DNA of 64,000 nucleotides from Streptomyces sp. NBC_01476. GTDB lineage: Bacteria > Actinomycetota > Actinomycetes > Streptomycetales > Streptomycetaceae. Location of the stretch: positions 5,152,001 through 5,216,000 of the forward strand of contig NZ_CP109446.1 in assembly GCF_036227265.1 (NCBI RefSeq), written 5' to 3'. The number at the start of each line of letters is the position of its first letter. The first letter of the stretch is position 1. The notes below the pieces were generated by a model that was not told where the DNA came from, searched no databases, and saw only the letters and a program-made list of their open reading frames with translations. This document shows, piece after piece, positions 58,083 to 64,000 of this stretch. Both the position numbers and the translations under genes were made by a program.

Positions 58083-59006
58083 GTGGCCGTACTCTCACCG
58101 CCCCGCGAGGCCGCGGGGGACCCCTGGCAGCCGCCGCCCGAGCCGGCGAAGCCGCCCCGCCGCGGCGGCGATCCGCGGTTCGTCGTCCCGGGCGCGGCCC
58201 TGACCGTACTGGCGGCGCTGCTGCTCGGCTTCGCCGTCAACCTCACCCTGCTCGGCCAGGTGGAGCACGCCCGCACCCAGCGGCACGGCTACGACCGGCT
58301 GCGCGCCGAACTCGCCCTGGGCACCGCCCCGGTGGGCCGCCTGGACGACAACGGCAGGGCGGTGCCGGCCGGTGCCCCGGTGGCGGTGCTGCACATCCCG
58401 TCCATCGGCCTGCGCGAAGTGGTCTTCCAGGGCACCTCGTCCGGGGTGCTCACCGCGGGGCCCGGACACCGCAGGGACACCCCGCTGCCAGGCCAGCCCG
58501 GCGTCAGCGTGATCATGGGCCGCCAGTGGGGATACGGCGGCCCGTTCCAGCACCTTCACGAACTGCGCGCCGGCGACGAGATCACCGTCACCACCGGCCA
58601 GGGGCAGCAGAAGTACCGGGTCACCGGCGTCCGCAGGGCCGGCGACCCGGTGCCGGCCCTGCCCACAGGCGGGCAGGGCCGGCTGCTGCTGATGACCGCG
58701 ACCGGCAGCCTTTACACGCCGAGCGGCGTGCTGCGGGTGGACGCCGGACTGGTCGGGCCCGCACAACCGGCTCCCGCGGCCGGCGGCGGCATCGACGCGG
58801 CCGAACAGCCGCTGGCCGGCGACGCGTCGGCGTGGCTGCCGGTGATGCTCTGGCTGCAGGCACTGCTCGCCGCGACCGCCGTGCTCACCTGGACCTTCCG
58901 CCGCTGGGGCCGCTGGCAGACCTGGATCTGCGGGCTGCCGGTGCTCACCGCGATCGTCGTCGCGCTCTCCGGGGCGGCCACCGGGCTGCTGCCCAACCTG
59001 CTCTGA
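58083..59006 (+). CDS. Sortase-fold membrane protein lacking catalytic Cys and His
   Basis: A 307-residue protein (GTG start, GAGGAG upstream). One N-terminal helix (about 33-57), a sortase domain (about 98-222) and two C-terminal helices (about 251-270, 281-303) are visible. The domain keeps VAVLHIPSIGLREVVFQGTSSGVLTAGPGHRRDTPLPGQPGVSVI, close to class D/E sortases. Where active enzymes read AGHR it reads MGRQ (Arg147), and where they read TTC before the last strand it reads TAT (Ala206); only the Arg of GVLRV (218) remains. It cannot be a normal transpeptidase and may bind sorting-signal proteins or serve as a scaffold. It lies between the LAxTG protein gene and pstB. Confidence 0.85.
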   Translation: MAVLSPPREAAGDPWQPPPEPAKPPRRGGDPRFVVPGAALTVLAALLLGFAVNLTLLGQVEHARTQRHGYDRLRAELALGTAPVGRLDDNGRAVPAGAPVAVLHIPSIGLREVVFQGTSSGVLTAGPGHRRDTPLPGQPGVSVIMGRQWGYGGPFQHLHELRAGDEITVTTGQGQQKYRVTGVRRAGDPVPALPTGGQGRLLLMTATGSLYTPSGVLRVDAGLVGPAQPAPAAGGGIDAAEQPLAGDASAWLPVMLWLQALLAATAVLTWTFRRWGRWQTWICGLPVLTAIVVALSGAATGLLPNLL

Positions 59007-59037
59007 ACCGCCACCACCCGAGGGGAAACACCAGCCG

Positions 59038-59892
<855 letters not shown>

Positions 59893-59993
59893 GGGGGATG
59901 CCCGCCACTCAGGTCATTCATGTCTCATGGGCATCAATGCTCACGAAGAGGTATTGGACTGTGCCGCCGCGGGGACGCAGAGTTACCGGAGAA

Positions 59994-60016
59994 GGCGGCG
60001 GGCACCTTCCGCCGCC
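59994..60016 (+). terminator. Hairpin after pstB
   Basis: GGCGGCGG at 59994-60001 pairs with CCGCCGCC at 60009-60016 around a 7-nt loop, followed by GTTT. It should end the Pst-like transcript before the NmrA-like gene. Confidence 0.65.
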
Positions 60017-60039
60017 GTTTCCCCGGAGGTACCCGTCCC

Positions 60040-60927
60040 ATGATGGTCATCACCACCCCCACCGGCCTGATCGGCGGCCAGGTCCTGGATCGCGTCCTCG
60101 GCGTCCGCGACCGCGGGCAGCCGGTCCGGGTGATCGTGCGCGACCCCGCCCGGCTCTCCCCCCGCGTACGCGAACGCGTCGAGGTCGTGACCGGCTCGCA
60201 CGGTGACCCCGGCGTCGTCGACGAGGCGTTCGCGGGCGCGGACAGCGTGCTGTGGGTGACGCCACCGGACCCGCGCGCCGACAGCGTCGAGAGCGCCTAT
60301 CTGGACTTCACCCGGCCGGCCTGCGACGCCTTCAAGAGCCAGGGCGTCCAGCGGGTGGTCGGGATCTCGGCCCTGGGCCGCGGCGCGGCCAGGAACGCCG
60401 GGCTGGTGACGGCGTCGCTGGCGATGGACGACCTGATCGCGGACACCGGCGTGAACTACCGGGCGCTGACGATGCCCTCGTTCATGGACAACCTGCTCAA
60501 CCAGGTGGACCCGATCAGGAACACCGGCACGTTCTTCTCGCCGCTCGACGGCGACCTCAGGCTTCCGGCCTGCGCCACCCGCGACATCGCCGCCGTCGCC
60601 GCCGAGCTGCTGCTCGACGACTCCTGGACCGGACAGGAGAGCGTCCCCGTCCTCGGCCCCGAGGACCTGTCCGCCAACGACATGGCCCGGATCATGTCCG
60701 AGGTCCTGGGCAAGCCCGTGCGCTTCCAGCAGATCTCCACCGAGGCGTTCAAGGCCACGCTGACCGGACACGGGATGTCCGAGGCGATGGCGCAGGGCAT
60801 GGCCGACATGATGGCGGCGAAGAACGAGGGCATCGACACGGCCGTGCCGCGCACCGCGCGGGCCACCACCCCGACCGGCTTCCGCCAGTGGTGCGAGGAA
60901 GTCCTCAAGCCGGCCGTCCTGGCCTGA
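60040..60927 (+). CDS. NmrA-like NAD(P)-binding protein
   Basis: A 295-residue Rossmann protein of the atypical SDR/NmrA group. The N-terminal nucleotide motif is shortened (MVITTPTGLIGGQVLDRVL), then VRVIVRDPARL, VVTGSHGDPGVVDEAFAGADSVLWVTPP, VVGISALGRGAARNAG and YRALTMPSFMDNLLNQ. Such proteins act as oxidoreductases, isomerases or redox-sensing regulators; nothing here decides. A CGGAGG site precedes the ATG at 60040. It is a single-gene unit convergent with the mutase gene. Confidence 0.87.
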   Translation: MMVITTPTGLIGGQVLDRVLGVRDRGQPVRVIVRDPARLSPRVRERVEVVTGSHGDPGVVDEAFAGADSVLWVTPPDPRADSVESAYLDFTRPACDAFKSQGVQRVVGISALGRGAARNAGLVTASLAMDDLIADTGVNYRALTMPSFMDNLLNQVDPIRNTGTFFSPLDGDLRLPACATRDIAAVAAELLLDDSWTGQESVPVLGPEDLSANDMARIMSEVLGKPVRFQQISTEAFKATLTGHGMSEAMAQGMADMMAAKNEGIDTAVPRTARATTPTGFRQWCEEVLKPAVLA

Positions 60928-60986
60928 TGACGGCCGGCCCGCTGCGACGCCCGGGGCCCCCTTCCCCGGCGGTCAGATGCCGGCGG

Positions 60987-62672
60987 TCAGATGCCGGCGG
61001 CCGCGGCGAGGTCGGCCTTGACCGCGGCCAGCGTGTCCGCGGCCGTGGCGCGCGCGGCCGGGAGCCCCGCGGCGTCCGCGACCGGGACCACGACTTCGAG
61101 ATAGCACTTGATCTTGGGCTCGGTGCCGCTGGGACGGACGACGACGCGGGCGGAGCCGATACCGCGTGCGTCGTCACCTTGGAGGCGGTAGCGCAGGCCG
61201 TCGGTCGGCGGAAGGTCCGCGGTACCGGCCGAGAGGTCCTCGGCGGTGGCGATCTTGAGGCCGGCCAGCGCGGCCGGCGGGTGCTCGCGCAGCCGGGCCA
61301 TCGCGTCGGCGATCAGCGACAGATCGGCCACCCGGGCCGCCAACTGGTCGGTGGCGTGCAGGCCGTGGCTGAGCGCGAGGTCGTCCAGCAGGTCGGCCGG
61401 GGTCCGGCCCTCGGCCTTGAGCCCGGCGGCGAGTTCGGCGATCAGCAGGGCCGCGGTGATGCCGTCCTTGTCGCGGACGCCGTCCGGATCGACGCAGTAG
61501 CCGAGGGCTTCCTCGTATCCGTAGCGCAGGCCCGGCACCCGGGCGATCCACTTGAAGCCGGTGAGCGTGTCCTGGTACGCCAGGCCCGCCCGGGCGGCGA
61601 TCTTCGACAGCAGCGAGGAGGAGACGATGCTCGCCGCGAAGACATCCCGCCCGGGCACGACGGCGCGGTTACGGACGAGGTGCAGGGCGAGCAGCGAGCC
61701 CAGTTCGTCGCCGCGCAGCATCCGCCAGCCCGCGGCGGCCGACGGGTCGGGTACGGCGGCGGCGCAGCGGTCCGCGTCCGGGTCGTTGGCGATCACGATG
61801 TCAGGACCCGCGCCCCGCGCGGTGGCGAACGCCAGGTCCATCGCCCCGGGCTCCTCCGGGTTGGGGAAGGCGACGGTCGGGAAGTCCGGGTCGGGGGCGG
61901 CCTGTTCGGCCACCTGCACCGGCGCGGGGAAGCCGGCCCGGGCGAAGGCCGCGGTCAGCGTCTCCAGGCCGACACCGTGCATCGGGGTGTAGACGACGTT
62001 CACCTCCCGCGGGCTGTCCGCCCCGACGACGGAGACCGCCCGGGTCAGATACGCCGCCAGGACGTCCTCGCCGAGCACGTCCCAGCCCTCCTCGGCCAGC
62101 GGCACCCCCGCCAGCGGGCCGACGGCCGCGATCCCGGCGGCGATCTCCGCGTCGGCGGGCGGCACGATCTGCGAGCCGTCCCCGAGGTAGACCTTGTAGC
62201 CGTTGTCCTGCGGCGGGTTGTGGCTTGCGGTCACCATCACACCGGCGTCGGCGCCCAAGTGCCGTACGGCATAGGCGAGTACGGGAGTCGGCAGCGGACG
62301 CGGCAGCAGCGCGGCCCGCAGCCCGGCGCCGGCCATGACGGCCGCGGTGTCCCGGGCGAAGTCGTACGACTTGTGCCGGGCGTCGTAGCCGATGACCACC
62401 AACTCGCCCTGCCGGGCCCGCAGGTACCCCGCCAGACCGGCGGCGGCCCGGATCACCACGGCCCGGTTCATCCGCATCGGGCCGCCGCCGAGCGCCCCGC
62501 GCAGGCCGGCGGTGCCGAACTCCAGCGTCCCGGCGAACCGTTCGGCCAGTTCCGCGGTGGCGCCGGTGTCGCCCGCGTCCGCCGCCCGCAGCAGTGTCTC
62601 CAGTTCGCCGCGGGTCTCCGGGTCCGGGTCCTCGGCGATCCACGCCTGCACCTGGGCGAGTACGTCGGCCAT
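60987..62672 (-). CDS. Phosphohexomutase family protein, probable phosphopentomutase or phosphomannomutase
   Basis: A 561-residue alpha-D-phosphohexomutase: FGTAGLRGALGGGPMRMN, GVMVTASHNPPQDNGYKVYL (phospho-Ser site), VIANDPDADRCAAAV (metal-binding), ALGYCVDPDGVRDKDGITAALLIAELA (sugar-binding) and VVVRPSGTEPKIKCYLEV (phosphate-binding). The length and sequence fit the PGM2/phosphopentomutase-like branch. It lies 58 bp downstream of purine nucleoside phosphorylase, whose product is (deoxy)ribose 1-phosphate, so conversion to the 5-phosphate for DeoC is the likely role. The ATG at 62672 follows GGAGGAAGC. Confidence 0.92.
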   Translation of the reverse strand: MADVLAQVQAWIAEDPDPETRGELETLLRAADAGDTGATAELAERFAGTLEFGTAGLRGALGGGPMRMNRAVVIRAAAGLAGYLRARQGELVVIGYDARHKSYDFARDTAAVMAGAGLRAALLPRPLPTPVLAYAVRHLGADAGVMVTASHNPPQDNGYKVYLGDGSQIVPPADAEIAAGIAAVGPLAGVPLAEEGWDVLGEDVLAAYLTRAVSVVGADSPREVNVVYTPMHGVGLETLTAAFARAGFPAPVQVAEQAAPDPDFPTVAFPNPEEPGAMDLAFATARGAGPDIVIANDPDADRCAAAVPDPSAAAGWRMLRGDELGSLLALHLVRNRAVVPGRDVFAASIVSSSLLSKIAARAGLAYQDTLTGFKWIARVPGLRYGYEEALGYCVDPDGVRDKDGITAALLIAELAAGLKAEGRTPADLLDDLALSHGLHATDQLAARVADLSLIADAMARLREHPPAALAGLKIATAEDLSAGTADLPPTDGLRYRLQGDDARGIGSARVVVRPSGTEPKIKCYLEVVVPVADAAGLPAARATAADTLAAVKADLAAAAGI

Positions 62673-62730
62673 CGCTTCCTCCAGCTCTCCGTGCTTTACC
62701 TGACGTCGGACGCGAACGGGCGCCTGGCGG

Positions 62731-63546
62731 TCAGAGCCGCCCCAGCACCTCGCCCAGCAGCGCGCCCATCCGGGTCGCCGACTCCCGGCCGGCCTCCAGG
62801 ACCTCTTCGTGATTGAGCGGCTCACCGGTCATCCCGGCGGCCAGATTCGTCACGAGGGACAGGCCCAGCACCTCCGCGCCGGCCTCGCGGGCGGCGATGG
62901 CCTCCAGTGCGGTGGACATGCCCACGAGGTCCCCGCCTATCGCCCGGACCATGCCGATCTCGGCGGGTGTCTCGTAGTGCGGGCCGGGGAGCTGGACGTA
63001 GACGCCCTCTTCGAGGGAGGGGTCCACCTCGCGGCACAGCGCGCGCAGCCGCGGGGAGTAGAGGTCGGTGAGGTCCACGAAGTTCGCGCCGACGATGGGC
63101 GAGGTCGCGGTCATGTTGATGTGGTCGCTGATCAGGACGGGCTGACCCGGGCGGAAGCCGGGGCGCAGGCCGCCGCAGCCGTTGGTGAGGACGACGGTCT
63201 TGCAGCCCGCGGCGATCGCGGTGCGTACCCCGTGCACGACGGTGGCGACGCCCCGGCCCTCGTAGAGGTGGGTGCGGCCGAGGAAGACCAGGGCGCGGAC
63301 CCCGCCGATCTTCACGGACCGCACCTGGCCGGCGTGGCCCGCGACGGCGGGGGCCGGGAACCCCGGGAGGTCGGTCACCGGGAACTCGTGGTCGGGCTCG
63401 CCGAGACCGTCGGCGGCGGGCACCCAGCCCGAGCCCATGACGAGGGCCACGTCGTGTGTTTCGGCGCCGGTCAGCTCGCGCAGGCGTTCGGCAGCGGCGT
63501 CGGCCGCGGCGTACGGGTCGGGGTTCACGGAAGCGTTCACGCGCAC
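62731..63546 (-). CDS. Purine nucleoside phosphorylase
   Basis: A 271-residue enzyme of the trimeric PNP class, splitting inosine and guanosine (or deoxy forms) with phosphate. VALVMGSGWVPAADGLG (phosphate site), LVFLGRTHLYEGRG (His of phosphate/ribose site), VVLTNGCGGLRPGFRPGQPVLISDHIN and YVQLPGPHYETPAEI (base-binding Glu region) are intact, as is VGMSTALEAIAAREAGAEVLGLSLVTNLAAGM. The GTG start at 63546 (VRVNASVNPD) or a GTG slightly downstream may be used. The shared operator ends 20 bp upstream. First gene of the phosphorylase-mutase unit. Confidence 0.95.
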   Translation of the reverse strand: MRVNASVNPDPYAAADAAAERLRELTGAETHDVALVMGSGWVPAADGLGEPDHEFPVTDLPGFPAPAVAGHAGQVRSVKIGGVRALVFLGRTHLYEGRGVATVVHGVRTAIAAGCKTVVLTNGCGGLRPGFRPGQPVLISDHINMTATSPIVGANFVDLTDLYSPRLRALCREVDPSLEEGVYVQLPGPHYETPAEIGMVRAIGGDLVGMSTALEAIAAREAGAEVLGLSLVTNLAAGMTGEPLNHEEVLEAGRESATRMGALLGEVLGRL

Positions 63547-63565
63547 GAGGGTAACCTGTCACGGC

Positions 63566-63577
63566 CTACGCGCGTAG
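63566..63577 (-). promoter_or_regulatory. Nucleoside-regulon operator, purine nucleoside phosphorylase
   Basis: A perfect copy of CTACGCGCGTAG, 20 bp upstream of the GTG start of the phosphorylase gene, the same distance as in front of deoC. Confidence 0.78.
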
Positions 63578-63661
63578 ACGGTCCCCCGGTCTGCGGTTCT
63601 TTTCGGCCCTCCCCTTGCCCTGCGGGGCCCGTTGCCGGGTGCGGCCGGGTGAGGGGTTGCT

Positions 63662-63766
63662 CGCGCAGTTCCTCGCGCCCCTTCGGGGTGCGTTCGGCCA
63701 TCCGGGTGTGCCCCGTCAGGGGCGCTGGGGGCACCCCCGGACGGAGTCTGGGGGAGGAACTGCGCG
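63662..63766. repeat. Streptomyces-type intergenic inverted repeat
   Basis: CGCGCAGTTCCTC at 63662-63674 is inverted at 63754-63766 (GAGGAACTGCGCG), with shorter hairpins (CCCCTTCGGGG, GGGGGCACCCCC) inside. GCGCAGTTCCnCGCGCCCCT-type elements are, as I recall, highly repeated between Streptomyces genes. It lies between the phosphorylase and gamma-glutamylcyclotransferase-like genes (63547-63842, otherwise empty). Confidence 0.75.
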
Positions 63767-63842
63767 AGGAACCCACCACCGGCGGAAGGTCCGGGAACCG
63801 GCGCCCAGGGGCTGGGCGGGCGGGCCCGGTGCGGCCCCGCGC

Positions 63843-64000
63843 CTAGCACGGCCGCTTGCGCAGCTCCATCACATAGTCGTACGGCGCCCCCGCCGATTCC
63901 GCCGCGTCAGCCAGTTCCCCCAGGTAGCGCGCCGACGGCAACCCACCCTCGTAGTCGTTGAGGACATAGAGCCACGCCGCCACCTCCCCCTCCAGCGTGT
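63843..64000 (-). CDS. Gamma-glutamylcyclotransferase-like protein, C-terminal part
   Basis: The last 52 residues are present; the start lies beyond the right edge. The end reads TLEGEVAAWLYVLNDYEGGL, then PSARYLGELADAAESAGAPYDYV and MELRKRPC before the TAG stop. This is the C-terminal region of a GGCT/BtrG-like (AIG2) protein with the typical AxxYxxxxYEGGLPSxxYL pattern. In S. coelicolor a gene of this kind follows the phosphorylase. Enzymatic details cannot be read from the fragment. Confidence 0.82.
   Translation of the reverse strand, partial: TLEGEVAAWLYVLNDYEGGLPSARYLGELADAAESAGAPYDYVMELRKRPC

Noticed and set aside
60252..62816. Very long plus-strand reading frame of 854 codons
   Set aside because: It is the open shadow frame of the NmrA-like and phosphomutase genes, with Arg/Gly-rich nonsense composition.

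Overview
The window is high-GC actinobacterial chromosome and almost certainly Streptomyces. The evidence is strong G/C bias at third codon positions, GTG/TTG starts with GGAGG-type ribosome sites, several apparently leaderless genes, an afsQ1-afsQ2/sigQ locus, and long stretches whose gene order I recall from the S. coelicolor sdh-to-deoC region (from memory, not checked). I see no rRNA, tRNA, CRISPR array, insertion sequence or phage gene.

Layout. 1-1841: start of the sdhCDA operon (sdhA runs off the left edge) and a uraD-like ureide gene, minus strand. 2272-6476: an ECF sigma factor with a membrane partner, an acyl-CoA mutase large subunit and a TetR regulator. 6559-17112: a cell-surface glycan locus on two divergent arms. 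It has a nonulosonic acid (sialic acid/Kdn-type) synthase, a cytidylyltransferase fused to a KdsC-like phosphatase, sialyl/polysialyltransferase-like proteins, GT2 and GT4 enzymes and a membrane acyltransferase; this fits a Kdn-type teichulosonic acid polymer. 17423-28884: an M20 amidohydrolase, then a complete nucleoside module (BMP-family lipoprotein, ABC ATPase, two permeases, cytidine deaminase, thymidine phosphorylase, adenosine deaminase). 28977-35542: small exported proteins, a VanZ-like protein, the afsQ1/afsQ2/lipoprotein operon divergent from sigQ, and a uridine kinase-like gene. 35624-39057: deoC with two aldehyde dehydrogenase genes, one lacking its catalytic half.

40191-45538 is an accessory island. 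It holds a graspetide (ATP-grasp RiPP) cluster with precursor, ATP-grasp ligase, PIMT-like methyltransferase and regulator, plus YdcF-like and WbqC-like genes and a small frameshifted ORF. 45599-46750: MOSC and DUF1508-like genes. 47101-59892: an unusual Pst-type ABC locus in which pstC, pstA and pstB enclose three PstS-like or related proteins (two membrane-anchored, one 849 residues), two Ig-like exported paralogues (one ending in an LAxTG sortase signal) and a sortase-fold protein that has lost its catalytic Cys and His. 60040-64000: an NmrA-like protein, a phosphohexo/pentomutase, purine nucleoside phosphorylase and the end of a gamma-glutamylcyclotransferase-like gene.

Two systems stand out. 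First, the palindrome CTACGCGCGTAG (one copy degenerate) lies in front of five transcription units: the BMP lipoprotein, the nucleoside ABC operon, add, deoC-aldehyde dehydrogenases, and purine nucleoside phosphorylase-mutase. It typically touches the presumed -10 box. This looks like one nucleoside uptake and catabolism regulon whose regulator is not evident in the window. Second, the Pst-like locus appears to build a multi-protein extracytoplasmic assembly rather than a plain phosphate importer.
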